This document shows, piece after piece, positions 53,821 through 62,876 of a stretch of DNA of 64,000 nt (within the stretch, counting starts at the first letter, position 1; the number at the start of each line of letters is the position of its first letter). The DNA is from an uncultured Collinsella sp. (lineage in GTDB: Bacteria > Actinomycetota > Coriobacteriia > Coriobacteriales > Coriobacteriaceae). The stretch covers positions 1 through 64,000 of the forward strand of contig CASDZW010000009.1 of the NCBI GenBank assembly GCA_949285915.1. Direction: 5' to 3'. The position numbers and the translations under genes were made by a program. The notes beneath the pieces are model-generated. The model had not been told where the DNA came from. It saw only the letters and a list, made by a program, of their open reading frames with translations, and ran no database searches.

Positions 53821-54851
53821 CGCCTCTTTTGTAGTTCAACCCATTTGCGGGGAGAGAGCCCCATGGCGGAGGCAAAGGCATGGCAGAATGCCGATGGGCT
53901 CGGGTAGCCCAAGGTCGCGGCGACCTCCGCTATGGAGAGGCCACCGCCTTCAAGGAGATGGCACGCCCGTGCCATCCTCAGCCTCCGTGCATATGCGCCT
54001 ATGCTATGGCCGGTCGAGCGCTTGAACGCATCGCAGAGTCGTGACCGGCTTATGTAGAGCGCGTTTGCAAGGTCGTCGACAGAGGGCGGCACTCCGTTTA
54101 CCTCGATTGCAGAGGCTATGAGCCGTTCTGCGCGACGTGTGAGGTCCTCCGTATCCTGGCAAGCGGCTGTCCCGTCTGCCACGAGCGATGCCAGCAATGA
54201 AGTGACGGTCGAGAGGAGTCCCAATTCGCTGCCGGGATGAGCTGGCGGGCGCGTGGGGATGGTATCAAGAGCATCGCGGATTGCGAGCTCGGCGCTAGTC
54301 CCCCAGCGTTTACCGAACGCAGGGAAAAGCTTGCTGAATTCCCCTGAGTACCGGCGCTCCAGCTCATCAAAGAGCTCGGGCAACATGATGATGGAGCGGG
54401 AGCGGTAGACACGGCCGGCGATAAGGTGGCTGGATAGTGAGCGAGGGCCCTGCTCCACGAATGTGGCGACTTCGTCTCCTGGCTGTTGCCTGCAGCTTCC
54501 GGTGCCGACGAGCCTGACGGGAAGACCGCAGTCCCGAGAGCACTCAACGGCATCGACGCCCATCGTGCAGGCGCAGGCATATGGGCCCAGGGACCCTTCA
54601 AAGAGCGACATATCTTCGAGTGGGGTCACATCATGGCAGAGCACAAGGCAGTGCGGCGAAGGCATGCAGAGCCACATCGACCCTTGCGCTTTGTTGCCCG
54701 CGGCAAGGCCCGTCCAGATGCCGCCCCTTCGTTCCAGGCGTATGCCAAGTTGCTCGACCTGAGGCTCAAAGAGGGCAACCAGCTCACGGGAAATGTTTCC
54801 TGCGCCCGTCATCTTGAAGATTCGTCCGCCTTCCGTGAGGGGTTGTCTCAT
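53817..54851 (-). CDS. AraC-family regulator of the adjacent ABC pair
   Basis: 344 residues. The C-terminal ~100 residues hold two helix-turn-helices (S-V-D-D-L-A-N-A-L-Y-I-S-R-S-R-L-C-D-A-F-K-R-S-T-G with the second Y-P-S-P-S-A-F-C-H-A-F). The N-terminal part is a long ligand or interaction domain with clustered cysteines. It is divergent from the YbtP/YbtQ-like ABC genes, the usual arrangement of siderophore- or haem-linked regulators such as YbtA. A 6-bp inverted repeat directly precedes its start. Confidence 0.9.
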   Translation of the reverse strand: MRQPLTEGGRIFKMTGAGNISRELVALFEPQVEQLGIRLERRGGIWTGLAAGNKAQGSMWLCMPSPHCLVLCHDVTPLEDMSLFEGSLGPYACACTMGVDAVECSRDCGLPVRLVGTGSCRQQPGDEVATFVEQGPRSLSSHLIAGRVYRSRSIIMLPELFDELERRYSGEFSKLFPAFGKRWGTSAELAIRDALDTIPTRPPAHPGSELGLLSTVTSLLASLVADGTAACQDTEDLTRRAERLIASAIEVNGVPPSVDDLANALYISRSRLCDAFKRSTGHSIGAYARRLRMARACHLLEGGGLSIAEVAATLGYPSPSAFCHAFASAMGLSPRKWVELQKRR

Positions 54852-54853
54852 AT

Positions 54854-54873
54854 GAGTTAACTAAAACTAACTC
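54854..54873. promoter_or_regulatory. inverted repeat between AraC gene and ABC genes
   Basis: GAGTTA and TAACTC flank ACTAAAAC, immediately 5' of the AraC start codon. Its TTAG-type half-sites recall DtxR/IdeR boxes. It may mediate iron control of both divergent genes. Confidence 0.45.
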
Positions 54874-54939
54874 TCTGCCCATCACATGATACGTTGCAGG
54901 GTGCTGCCAATCAAGACCTCAACGGACAGGGAGGATGAT

Positions 54940-56775
54940 ATGTCTGATTCACGCTCGGCGGCAGAGAGCGGTGCCCGCGGCAAGGGCGCCGTGGGGCGCC
55001 TGCTTGCCTTCGCCGGCCCTCGCCGCGCGCTCACGTATCTGGGTTGCGCTCTTTCGGCGGTTTCGATGCTCGTGAGCTTCGGGCCCTACATCTGTGTTTG
55101 GTTCGTAGCGCGTGATCTCATTGCAGTCGCGCCCGACTGGGGCGCTGCAACGGGGATCGCTGCGTATGGCTGGTGGGCGTTCGGGCTTTCGGTCGCGAGC
55201 ATCCTGCTCTACTTTGCCGGTCTCATGTGCACGCATCTTGCGGCATTCCGCTGCGCGTCCAACATGCGCAAGCGCACCACAGATCATCTTATGCACGCGA
55301 GCCTGGGTTACTTCGATACCCACGCAAGCGGCGCGCTTCGCCGCGTCGTGGACGGCTGCGCCGCCGAGACCGAGGGCCTGCTCGCCCACAAGCTCCCGGA
55401 CACGGCCGGGTCTGTGGCCATGATCGTTGGTATGATAGCCCTGTTTTTCGTCTTCGACTGGCGCCTTGGACTTGCGTGCATGATATCGGTGGTTGTGTCG
55501 CTTGGCTGTCTCTTTTACATGATGGGCGGGCGCGGTATGGACTTCATGACGCGCTACATGGAGTCGCTCGTCAAGATGAACAAGACGGGTACGGAGTATG
55601 TGCGCGGCATCCCCGTGGTTAAGGTCTTCCAGCAGACGGTTTACAGTTTCCGCGCGTTCCACGACGCCATAGACGAGTTCACGCGGCTCGCGCAGGACTA
55701 TGCAGTCAAGTGGTGCCAGACCCCACAGTCGCTCTCGCTTACCGTCCTAAACGGCGTTGCGATCTTTTTGGTGCCCGCGGCGATTCTGTTGGCGCCTGGC
55801 GAGGGCGACGCCGCGCGCTTTGTCGCTAATTTCGCCTTCTACGCAATCTTTTCAGCCGTGGTCCCTACCGCCGTCACGCGCGTGATGTTCATGTCCGAGG
55901 CGTTCCAGTCGGCGGCAGACGCGGTGACGCGCGTGGAAGAAGTGCTCGCCGCGCCCGTCATCTCGGCGCCCGCGAGCCCTTGCATGCCCCAGGGCAACGC
56001 CGTCCGCTTCGAGGACGTTACCTTCACCTACGAGGGAGCGGAGGGGCCGGCGCTTGACCATGTGAGCTTTGAGGTACCTGCCGGCTCCACGGTGGCACTT
56101 GTGGGGCCCTCCGGCGGCGGTAAGACCACGGCGGCGAGCCTCGTTCCGCGCTTCTGGGACGTCGACTCGGGGCGCGTGGAGCTTGGTGGTGTGGACGTAC
56201 GAGACATGGACCCTGCCGAGCTCATGGACCGCGTTGCCTTCGTCTTCCAGGCGAATCGGCCGTTTAAGCAGACGGTGCTCGAAAACGTTCGCGCTGCCCG
56301 TCCGGACGCTACCCGCGACGAGGCGCTCGAGGCACTCGAGGCCGCTCAGTGCGGCGATATTCTGGAGAAGTTGCCTAACGGCGTCGATACCCTTGTGGGC
56401 ACTGGCGGCGCTCACCTCTCGGGAGGTGAGGTGCAGCGTCTCATGATCGCACGCGCCATTTTGAAGAACGCGCCGGTGGTGGTGCTCGATGAGGCGACGG
56501 CTTTTGCCGATCCGGAGAACGAGGCCAAGATCCAGGCGGCTTTCAAGCGTCTCGCCCGCGGTCGCAACGGTGAGCCTCGCACGGTCCTCATGATCGCCCA
56601 CAGGCTCTCCACTGTGCGCGAGGCCGACAAAATCGTGGTGCTCGACGCGGGACGCGTGGCTGAGCAGGGGACGCACGAGGAGCTCCTAGCGGCGGGCGGT
56701 CTCTACGCGCGCATGTGGGCGGACTACGAACGGTCTGTGAGCTGGCGCATCACGAGCGCCCCGGAGGTGGAGTAG
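54940..56775 (+). CDS. YbtP/IrtA-like ABC half-transporter
   Basis: 611 residues. Six membrane helices (~30-310), then an NBD with G-P-S-G-G-G-K-T-T, the signature L-S-G-G-E-V-Q-R and Walker B V-V-V-L-D-E-A-T-A-F-A-D-P-E-N-E. The last motif and the S-G-G-E-V-Q variant mark the IrtAB/YbtPQ group, exporter-fold proteins that import iron-siderophores or related ligands. The gene follows AraC divergently and abuts the partner gene. ATG 54940 follows AGGGAGGATG. An earlier in-frame ATG (54886) lacks a site. Confidence 0.92.
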   Translation: MSDSRSAAESGARGKGAVGRLLAFAGPRRALTYLGCALSAVSMLVSFGPYICVWFVARDLIAVAPDWGAATGIAAYGWWAFGLSVASILLYFAGLMCTHLAAFRCASNMRKRTTDHLMHASLGYFDTHASGALRRVVDGCAAETEGLLAHKLPDTAGSVAMIVGMIALFFVFDWRLGLACMISVVVSLGCLFYMMGGRGMDFMTRYMESLVKMNKTGTEYVRGIPVVKVFQQTVYSFRAFHDAIDEFTRLAQDYAVKWCQTPQSLSLTVLNGVAIFLVPAAILLAPGEGDAARFVANFAFYAIFSAVVPTAVTRVMFMSEAFQSAADAVTRVEEVLAAPVISAPASPCMPQGNAVRFEDVTFTYEGAEGPALDHVSFEVPAGSTVALVGPSGGGKTTAASLVPRFWDVDSGRVELGGVDVRDMDPAELMDRVAFVFQANRPFKQTVLENVRAARPDATRDEALEALEAAQCGDILEKLPNGVDTLVGTGGAHLSGGEVQRLMIARAILKNAPVVVLDEATAFADPENEAKIQAAFKRLARGRNGEPRTVLMIAHRLSTVREADKIVVLDAGRVAEQGTHEELLAAGGLYARMWADYERSVSWRITSAPEVE

Positions 56776-58509
56776 ATGAGTATCCAAGAGAAGTACGCCC
56801 TCACCGACGAGGGCATGAGAAATGTGAAGCTCGGCACCGTATGGACGGCCGCCTCCAACCTCGTCATCTTCGGTGGGGTGGGTATTGTCTATCTGTTTAT
56901 GGAGGCGCTCATGGCGCACCTCACCGGGGGCGTGCCACTGCCCCCGCTTGCCCCGTACGCAGCTGCGATTGTGATCTTTGCCGTCGTGCTTTTTGTGACC
57001 GAGTACCTTGCCTACTACTACCAGTACGGTGTCATCTATAAGGAGAGCGGCCGGCAGCGCATCGGCCTCGCGGAGCGTCTGCGCAAACTGCCCCTCTCGT
57101 TCTTTGGCCGGCGCGACCTCGCCGACCTCACCGAGACCCTTATGACCGACGTCAAGACCACCGAGCACGCCTATAGCCACGTGCTCCCCGAGCTCTATGG
57201 TGCCTACATCACGCTCGCCGTCGCCGCCATAGGACTTCTTTCCTTCGACTGGCGGCTTGCGCTCGCATCGCTCTGGAGCTGTCCGGTGGGGCTTGCGATT
57301 CTCTTTGGCGCTCGCCGCACGCTCCAGCCCATGATGGAGGCCACGCGTTTGCGTGGACTCGCTACCTCCGAGGATATCCAAGAGGCTCTCGAGTGCGTGC
57401 GAGAGGTGCGTGCCACAAACCAAGAGGACCGCTACCTCGAGCACATCCATGCCGACATCGATGCTGCTGAGCGACAGGCGGCCCGTTCCGAGGTTGCGTG
57501 CGGTATCGCTGTCAACGGTGCTCAAGTTGTGCTGCGCCTTGGCCTCGCCACGACGGTTCTTGCCGGTGCGACCTTCGTCTTGGAGGGCTCCTGCACGTTC
57601 ATGACGCTTTTTGCCTTCCTTGTGGTGGTGAGCCGCATCTACGCGCCCTTTGATCAGTGCCTCATGCTCATCGCCGAGCTCTTTTCGGCCAAGACTTCCG
57701 CGTCGCGTATGAAGAGCTTCTATGAGGAGCCGCTTGCACAGGGCGGCGAGACGTACGAGCCAAACGGCCACGACGTCGCCTTTGAGGATGTGTCCTTCTC
57801 CTACGATGGTGGCGAGAAGGTCCTCGACGGAGTGACGTTCACCGCGTGCGAAGGCGAGGTCACGGCGCTTGTGGGGCCGAGCGGTTCCGGTAAGTCTACT
57901 TGCGCGCGTCTGAGCTGTCGTTTGTGGGATGCCAATGCGGGCCGCGTAACCGTGGGCGGTGTGGACGTGTCTGGTGTGGATCCCGAGGTGCTGCTGCGCG
58001 ACTTTGCCGTGGTATTCCAGGATGTGTTGCTTTTTGACGATACGGTAATGGGCAATATTCGCCTGGGTCGGCGCGGCGCCACCGACGAGGAGGTGCTCGC
58101 GGCGGCGCGCGCGGCCAACTGCGATGAGTTTGTGAGCCGCCTGCCTAAGGGTTACGACACCATGATCGGCGAGAACGGCTCCAAGCTCTCCGGCGGCGAG
58201 CGTCAGCGCATCTCCATCGCCCGAGCGCTGCTCAAAGACGCTCCGGTTGTGCTCTTGGACGAGGCCACGGCATCGCTCGACGTGGAGAACGAGACGCAGG
58301 TGCAAGAGGCGCTCTCGCACTTGCTTGTTGGCAAGACCGTTATCGTCATCGCTCACCGCATGCGTACCGTCATGAGTGCGGACAAGATCGTGGTGCTCGA
58401 TGGTGGACGCGTGGTCGAGCAGGGCAGCCCCGATGAGCTCCTTGCTGTCAATGGCCTTTTTGCTCGTATGGTGCGCCTGCAGACCGAGAGCGCGGAGTGG
58501 ACGCTTTAG
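56776..58509 (+). CDS. YbtQ/IrtB-like ABC half-transporter
   Basis: 577 residues. Six helices (~20-300) plus an NBD with G-P-S-G-S-G-K-S-T, L-S-G-G-E-R-Q-R and V-V-L-L-D-E-A-T-A-S-L-D. The ATG directly follows the previous stop, so the two halves form a heterodimer. Walker B Glu and switch His (I-A-H-R-M-R) are intact in both halves, unlike the exporter at 45021. It converges on the ferrochelatase operon and shares a terminator hairpin with it. Confidence 0.92.
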   Translation: MSIQEKYALTDEGMRNVKLGTVWTAASNLVIFGGVGIVYLFMEALMAHLTGGVPLPPLAPYAAAIVIFAVVLFVTEYLAYYYQYGVIYKESGRQRIGLAERLRKLPLSFFGRRDLADLTETLMTDVKTTEHAYSHVLPELYGAYITLAVAAIGLLSFDWRLALASLWSCPVGLAILFGARRTLQPMMEATRLRGLATSEDIQEALECVREVRATNQEDRYLEHIHADIDAAERQAARSEVACGIAVNGAQVVLRLGLATTVLAGATFVLEGSCTFMTLFAFLVVVSRIYAPFDQCLMLIAELFSAKTSASRMKSFYEEPLAQGGETYEPNGHDVAFEDVSFSYDGGEKVLDGVTFTACEGEVTALVGPSGSGKSTCARLSCRLWDANAGRVTVGGVDVSGVDPEVLLRDFAVVFQDVLLFDDTVMGNIRLGRRGATDEEVLAAARAANCDEFVSRLPKGYDTMIGENGSKLSGGERQRISIARALLKDAPVVLLDEATASLDVENETQVQEALSHLLVGKTVIVIAHRMRTVMSADKIVVLDGGRVVEQGSPDELLAVNGLFARMVRLQTESAEWTL

Positions 58510-58520
58510 CTGGTGCTATT

Positions 58521-58579
58521 GAGGGCACGCGCGCTTGGATACGCTGACATCCGCAGATATCCAAGCGCGCGTGTCCCTC
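58521..58579. terminator. bidirectional terminator hairpin
   Basis: GAGGG-C-ACGCGCGCTTGGATA pairs with TATCCAAGCGCGCGT-GTCCCTC, about 20 bp with a 16-nt loop, between the convergent ABC and hemH genes. Confidence 0.85.
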
Positions 58580-58597
58580 GCAGTCTTTAGGTGAAGG

Positions 58598-59626
58598 CTA
58601 CTCGTTCATCGCCTGTAGAACAATCTCCGCGAGGACCTCTGCATGCGTTTTTGAGGCATTCAAACAGGGGACATATTGAAGGTCGTTCGCGGGACTGCCT
58701 TGTGCATCCCGGTACGTTGCGCGAAGAACCCGGTCGATATCGTAGAGGGTTTCGAGACAGTCAACCGCAAAGCCCGGACATGCCACCACGAGGCGTCGGC
58801 TATCACTTTTAGCGAGCCTGGTAACAACGCGCGCCGTATGCGGCCCGGTCCAATGCCTGCCGTCCTCAAACGGTGACTGATAGGCAATCGACCAGGTATC
58901 GCTTGGAGCGCCAAGTCGCTCAGCGATGGCGTGAGATGAACGACGAACCTGCTCGGTATAGGTATCGCCCGCATCGATGTCGGGGAGCGGAATTGCGTGC
59001 AGCGACAGGAGGAGATAATCGCTTTTGGGGCGATAGCCTGCCTGAAGTATCGAATCCGCAACGGCGTCGAGATATGCCTCGTTATCCCCGTACGCTTCGA
59101 TTGATATGGTCGGCACTTGCCATGCCATCTGCTTGAGGTTGCGATCAAGGGCGCCCAGCGCCGCAGCAGTCGTGGCGTAGGCGGATTGCGGGTACAGGGG
59201 GAGCGCGATGAGCTGCGTGCACCCCGCGTCTTTGAGCTCCTTAAGAACCGAGGCAACAGACGGCTCCCCGTAAGTCATTGCTGCGCGGACAAGCGGCACG
59301 TCTGTAGCCGAGGCATCCCGCCCCTCGCGCCCTCGGGATCGGAGTATCGTCTCAACTTGGGAGGCGAGCCCGCAGCAGCCCGCAATAAGCGGAGAGCCTT
59401 TGTCACTCCATATCGTCGCGTATTTCTGGGCAGATGCGGGGCACCGTCGCGGCAAGATGATATGTTCAAGAATCGCCCTCCACACCGGCGCGGGCAACGG
59501 TCGGATGCGATCGTCCATGAGGAATTGCTCTAGGTAGGTGCGGACCGCTTCCGGTGTTGGGGAGGAGGGGGAGCCGGTGTTGATGAGCAGGACGCCGGTT
59601 GGCCCCTGCGCGCTTGGTCGATTCAT
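58598..59626 (-). CDS. hemH: ferrochelatase
   Basis: 342 residues. It inserts ferrous iron into a porphyrin. It has G-V-L-L-I-N-T-G-S-P, F-L-M-D, the catalytic His region L-L-S-L-H-A-I-P (usually S-H-G-I-P), Y-x-Q-S-P-F-E and C-P-G-F-A-V-D-C-L-E-T. ATG 59626 follows AGGGGGA. No other haem-synthesis gene is in the window. It is last of a three-gene run (DUF3793, flavodoxin, hemH) and would supply haem to the multihaem cytochrome at 10650 if porphyrin is available. Confidence 0.92.
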   Translation of the reverse strand: MNRPSAQGPTGVLLINTGSPSSPTPEAVRTYLEQFLMDDRIRPLPAPVWRAILEHIILPRRCPASAQKYATIWSDKGSPLIAGCCGLASQVETILRSRGREGRDASATDVPLVRAAMTYGEPSVASVLKELKDAGCTQLIALPLYPQSAYATTAAALGALDRNLKQMAWQVPTISIEAYGDNEAYLDAVADSILQAGYRPKSDYLLLSLHAIPLPDIDAGDTYTEQVRRSSHAIAERLGAPSDTWSIAYQSPFEDGRHWTGPHTARVVTRLAKSDSRRLVVACPGFAVDCLETLYDIDRVLRATYRDAQGSPANDLQYVPCLNASKTHAEVLAEIVLQAMNE

Positions 59627-59683
59627 CCAGATCCCCCTAGGTAGCATGCAAGCTGTTTGTTACTTGCCGGTATGGTCATCCTT

Positions 59684-60103
59684 TTATGCCAGCTCGGCGC
59701 CGAGTGCCTTGCACGCGGCAGTGGCCTCCTCATCGGGGTAATCCTTGGCGATGACGGTACTGATGACCGTGATGCCCGCATCTTCAGCGCGTTCGCGCCA
59801 CAGGTCCATCCACTCGCCGTCTGCCCAGTCGTAGCTACCAAACAGTGCAACGCGACGACCTGGAAGCTCTGGCTCGATATCGTCCCACATGGGCTCAAAT
59901 TCTTCACTCTCCAGCTCTTCGGCGCCCATGGCGGGGCATCCGAAGGCAAAAGCGTCGAAGTCGTCCAGGTTTGCCGAAGAGAAATCAGCGCAAGCGATAA
60001 CCTCTGCCTCGGCACCTGCGGCTCGGGCGCCTTCGGCGACGAATTCCGCCATCGCTTCAGTGTTTCCTGTGCCGCTCCAGTATACAACCGCGACCTTGCT
60101 CAT
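59684..60103 (-). CDS. short-chain flavodoxin
   Basis: 139 residues. The FMN phosphate loop is W-S-G-T-G-N-T-E, with later F-G-C-P-A-M-G-A-E-E-L and a G-S-Y-D-W-A-D-G-E-W loop around the flavin ring. It is a low-potential electron carrier, often replacing ferredoxin under iron limitation, which fits its place between DUF3793 and hemH. GAAAGGA precedes the ATG. Confidence 0.95.
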   Translation of the reverse strand: MSKVAVVYWSGTGNTEAMAEFVAEGARAAGAEAEVIACADFSSANLDDFDAFAFGCPAMGAEELESEEFEPMWDDIEPELPGRRVALFGSYDWADGEWMDLWRERAEDAGITVISTVIAKDYPDEEATAACKALGAELA

Positions 60104-60167
60104 GTTCGTTCCTTTCTACATTGAGGTCGGCCTTTTGCCGAACCGGGTTACCGATCTGGACGTCTGG

Positions 60168-60911
60168 CTACGCAACCTTGACGGTGGGGTCTCGTGCCAG
60201 ATCAACAATTGAAACTCCTGCGTCGTATAGTCGAATCGCCCTTCGGGTGCAGCGCTTGTAACGCGCGAAGCGGTATTGCGCGCTGCGAACGTTGGCATAT
60301 ACCTTCCAGCAGCCGCAGCAAAGGAAGTTCCGGCCTTCGTGCTCAATGAAGCCGCGCACATCCGAGACGGGATATCCAAGGAAATAGCCGATTTCGTGTG
60401 GGACCGGCTGCTCGAGAAACCGCTTGGCGAGATGGACGATGCACGGAGCCAGGAACTCCTCATGCCGAATCGGCCGATTGATGTTGCGGGAGGGCATCTC
60501 CGAAGGTAGAGGACGTGAAAGGTCCCTTAGCCTCTCTGTGGGGTATCCACGAACCGATAGGTCATGGGCGATTGGGGCGTGTTTGATGTGTTGTGCTACG
60601 AGTGAGGGACGGTATCCGTACACGAGAGCGCCGAAAGGCCTCCACGCAAGGACAACGCAGCGCACGCCGCATGCTGACAGTTTCGCATCGAGCTCATCAA
60701 CGAGGTGTGCGAGCTTCTTGCGGCGCTGCTCAACCAAAGGGTTGCTTTCACGTGGTTGGTTTTGTCGGCAGCCCTTGTCGCATACGGAGCAGTCCTCATC
60801 AAAGCGCCCGCAGAAGGTAAACAGGTTGGCAGGTTTGGCGCCGAGCAGAACGGGGCCACACGAGCGCACGAATGCTTTCTCAAGCTCTTCGCCTAACAGC
60901 GGTCGGTCCAT
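60168..60911 (-). CDS. DUF3793 family protein
   Basis: 247 residues. It has the DUF3793 pattern: L-G-A-K-P-A-N-L-F-T-F near the start, a central region rich in Arg, then H-E-I-G-Y-F-L-G-Y-P-V-S-D-V-R-G-F-I-E-H, C-C-G-C-W-K-V-Y and a terminal basic Y-K-R-C-T. It is encoded next to flavodoxin and iron/haem genes in many anaerobes; its function is unknown. The cysteines (C34, C41, C44, C48 and the C-C-G-C) could bind a metal or cluster. The start at 60911 follows GAGGAG. It heads the operon. Confidence 0.88.
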   Translation of the reverse strand: MDRPLLGEELEKAFVRSCGPVLLGAKPANLFTFCGRFDEDCSVCDKGCRQNQPRESNPLVEQRRKKLAHLVDELDAKLSACGVRCVVLAWRPFGALVYGYRPSLVAQHIKHAPIAHDLSVRGYPTERLRDLSRPLPSEMPSRNINRPIRHEEFLAPCIVHLAKRFLEQPVPHEIGYFLGYPVSDVRGFIEHEGRNFLCCGCWKVYANVRSAQYRFARYKRCTRRAIRLYDAGVSIVDLARDPTVKVA

Positions 60912-60946
60912 AGACTCTCCTCGCTTAAGTGTTAACCGGATATAAC

Positions 60947-60957
60947 TTATCAGATAA
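60947..60957. promoter_or_regulatory. small palindrome in the DUF3793 operon promoter region
   Basis: TTATC-A-GATAA lies 36 bp upstream of the DUF3793 start within AT-rich DNA, next to a second T-rich region (GTTAGATTTATCTATC). It could be an operator for iron-dependent control, but no precise match to a known box was made. Confidence 0.35.
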
Positions 60958-61185
60958 AAGGTGCCCGCTAGGTGAAAAGTTAGATTTATCTATCTTTTTT
61001 GAGAGAAGAGCTATCCTTTGTTACAAGAGACTGGTTCTGAACTTCTGTCTGCTTGGTGCACAGGGGTTGTAATGCTGTGGTATGAGTCGAATGCGTGGCG
61101 ACCACGGCGGTTCTAAGAGCGAAGCCTTGTCCCGCCAAAACCGGCACGGTATACTATCCCCTACGTCGTTGCGACGGCGTGATAT

Positions 61186-61260
61186 GCGGGCATCGCCAAG
61201 TGGTAAGGCATCAGCTTCCCAAGCTGACACTCGCGGGTTCGAGTCCCGTTGCCCGCTCCA
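61186..61260 (+). tRNA. tRNA-Gly (anticodon CCC)
   Basis: GCGGGCA...TGCCCGC acceptor pairing, D arm, anticodon loop TTCCCAA (anticodon CCC), T arm GGTTCGAGTCC and encoded CCA. It reads GGG glycine codons. A T-rich terminator follows. Confidence 0.95.
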
Positions 61261-61270
61261 TATGAGGGAT

Positions 61271-61303
61271 AGGCCCGGTGCCAGTGCGGCATCGGGCCTT
61301 TTT
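61271..61303 (+). terminator. terminator of tRNA-Gly
   Basis: AGGCCCGGTGCC pairs with GGCATCGGGCCT (one mismatch) with a 5-nt loop, followed by five T. Confidence 0.9.
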
Positions 61304-61530
61304 CGTGTGTTGATATCGTGACTCTTTTTCTCGCGATTGCCGAGGTGCCGGCCAAGAGCGCGACACGTTACGACGGCTGTTACCAGCGGAAATCAGAAAT
61401 CGCTCAGAAAGTGGTCAAACGTCTGTGAGACCGCGGGCATATTCCGCGTGAAATCTGTGAGACGCGAGCGGGATACTCGGGCCCGTAGGACAGAGCAGAT
61501 GTGGAGGTCATGAGGGGTGACCGGGTCTTC

Positions 61531-61559
61531 TTGAGCGCGCGGGCAGAAGCGGCTATAGT
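61531..61559 (+). promoter_or_regulatory. promoter of the rpsF-ssb-rpsR-rplI operon
   Basis: TTGAGC (61531-61536), a 17-bp spacer and TATAGT (61554-61559). It is a good sigma-A promoter in the 325-bp gap before rpsF. Upstream DNA (61304-61530) has two TCTGTGAGA copies and no gene. Confidence 0.7.
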
Positions 61560-61576
61560 AGCTAGGTCCTTTCCTG

Positions 61577-61603
61577 CCCCGAGCGCACCTTCACGACCCG
61601 GGG
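61577..61603 (+). promoter_or_regulatory. possible S6:S18 autoregulatory leader hairpin
   Basis: CCCCG pairs with CGGGG around a 17-nt loop containing CACCTTCACGACC. Leaders of rpsF operons often carry an S6:S18-binding stem with a bulged CCG. Position and composition fit; the exact motif is not certain. Confidence 0.4.
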
Positions 61604-61628
61604 CCTTATGCCCAGAGGAGGTGACCAC

Positions 61629-61922
61629 ATGAAGGCTTATGAACTGCTGTTTTTTGTCAATCCTGCACTCGATCCCGAGACTCGTCTCGCGGTGATGAAG
61701 CGTATCGACACCACGATCGCTGAGGGCAACGGCACGGTTGACAAGGTTGACGAGTGGGGCAAGCGCAAGCTCGCCTACGAGATCAACGACCTCACCGAAG
61801 GTGATTACACCCTCATCAACTTCCACGCAGACCCGGCGCAGATCGCCGAGCTCGACCGCGTTCTCCGCATCACCGATGCGGTGGAGCGTCACATGATCGT
61901 TCGTCGCGACGACATGGAGTAA
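61629..61922 (+). CDS. rpsF: 30S ribosomal protein S6
   Basis: 97 residues, the standard size. It starts M-K-A-Y-E-L-L-F-F-V, has W-G-K-R-K-L-A-Y-E-I in the middle and ends R-H-M-I-V-R-R-D-D. S6 binds with S18 in the small-subunit platform. ATG 61629 follows AGAGGAGGTGA, a perfect ribosome site. It leads the rpsF-ssb-rpsR-rplI operon. Confidence 0.97.
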   Translation: MKAYELLFFVNPALDPETRLAVMKRIDTTIAEGNGTVDKVDEWGKRKLAYEINDLTEGDYTLINFHADPAQIAELDRVLRITDAVERHMIVRRDDME

Positions 61923-62014
61923 ATGCGTTTGGAAGGTCGCGCGGCGCCAATGCCAGCGCGACGCCGGGCTGTGCGGCATGAGCGCGGCCCATCTTTGAGA
62001 GGTAGTGAATTCAC

Positions 62015-62482
62015 ATGAGCATCAACCGAGTGAACATCTCCGGCAACCTCACCCGCGACCCCGAGGTCCGCATGACCTCCGGCGGCACGCAGGTGCTTTC
62101 GTTCGGCGTGGCGGTCAACGACCGTCGCCGCAACCCGCAGACCGGCGAGTGGGAGGACTACCCCAACTTTGTCGACTGCACCATGTTCGGCTCCCGGGCG
62201 GAGGCCGTGAGCCGCTACCTCGCCAAGGGCAGCAAGGTCGCCATCGAGGGGAAGCTCCGCTACTCCTCGTGGGAGCGCGACGGCCAGCGCCGCAGCAAGC
62301 TCGAGGTCATCGTCGATGAGATCGAGTTTATGAGCCGCGGTCAGCAGGGCCAGCAGGGTCAGGGCGGTTACGCTCCGGCTCCGCAGGCAGGCTACGCTCC
62401 GGCGCCTCAGCCCCAGCAGCCCCAGGCACCCGTCCAGGCTCCGCCTGCGGTGGATGTCTACGATGAGGACATTCCGTTCTAG
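62015..62482 (+). CDS. ssb: single-stranded DNA-binding protein
   Basis: 155 residues. OB-fold N-terminal domain (N-R-V-N-I-S-G-N-L-T-R-D-P-E-V-R, F-G-V-A-V-N-D-R-R, W-E-D-Y-P-N-F-V-D-C-T-M-F-G) with a Gln/Gly/Pro-rich linker and the terminal acidic peptide D-E-D-I-P-F. That tail recruits repair and replication proteins. It lies between rpsF and rpsR, the usual order. Confidence 0.97.
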   Translation: MSINRVNISGNLTRDPEVRMTSGGTQVLSFGVAVNDRRRNPQTGEWEDYPNFVDCTMFGSRAEAVSRYLAKGSKVAIEGKLRYSSWERDGQRRSKLEVIVDEIEFMSRGQQGQQGQGGYAPAPQAGYAPAPQPQQPQAPVQAPPAVDVYDEDIPF

Positions 62483-62579
62483 TATCCGCTTGGCGGAATG
62501 TCGGTAAGGTAAGGCGGCCGGCAGAGAGCCGCGCCGCAGGCGGAGCGCCCGCGCTTCGCCAGAAGAAAGGTATTTTGAC

Positions 62580-62852
62580 ATGGCTAAGGCTAATGATTTT
62601 GCAGCACGTCAGCCGCGTCGTAAGTACTGCCAGTTCTGCAAGGAGGGCACTGAGTACATCGACTACAAGGATACTCAGCTCCTCCGTAAGTACATGACCG
62701 ACCGCGGCAAGATCAAGCCGCGTCGCGTCACCGGCGCTTGCACGCAGCATCAGCACGACATCGCGAACGCCATCAAGCGCGCCCGCGAGATGGCCCTGCT
62801 GCCGTACACCGTTCCCGTGGTTTCTTCCCGCGGTGAGCGTCGTCGCGGCTAG
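62580..62852 (+). CDS. rpsR: 30S ribosomal protein S18
   Basis: 90 residues. Standard R-R-K-Y-C-Q-F-C-K...Y-I-D-Y-K-D-T...L-R-K-Y and [10 protein letters not shown]. It is a cysteine-containing form (C-Q-F-C and G-A-C), implying zinc binding. GAAAGG precedes the ATG. Confidence 0.97.
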   Translation: MAKANDFAARQPRRKYCQFCKEGTEYIDYKDTQLLRKYMTDRGKIKPRRVTGACTQHQHDIANAIKRAREMALLPYTVPVVSSRGERRRG

Positions 62853-62876
62853 TGGCGCTTGACTAAAGGAGATCTC

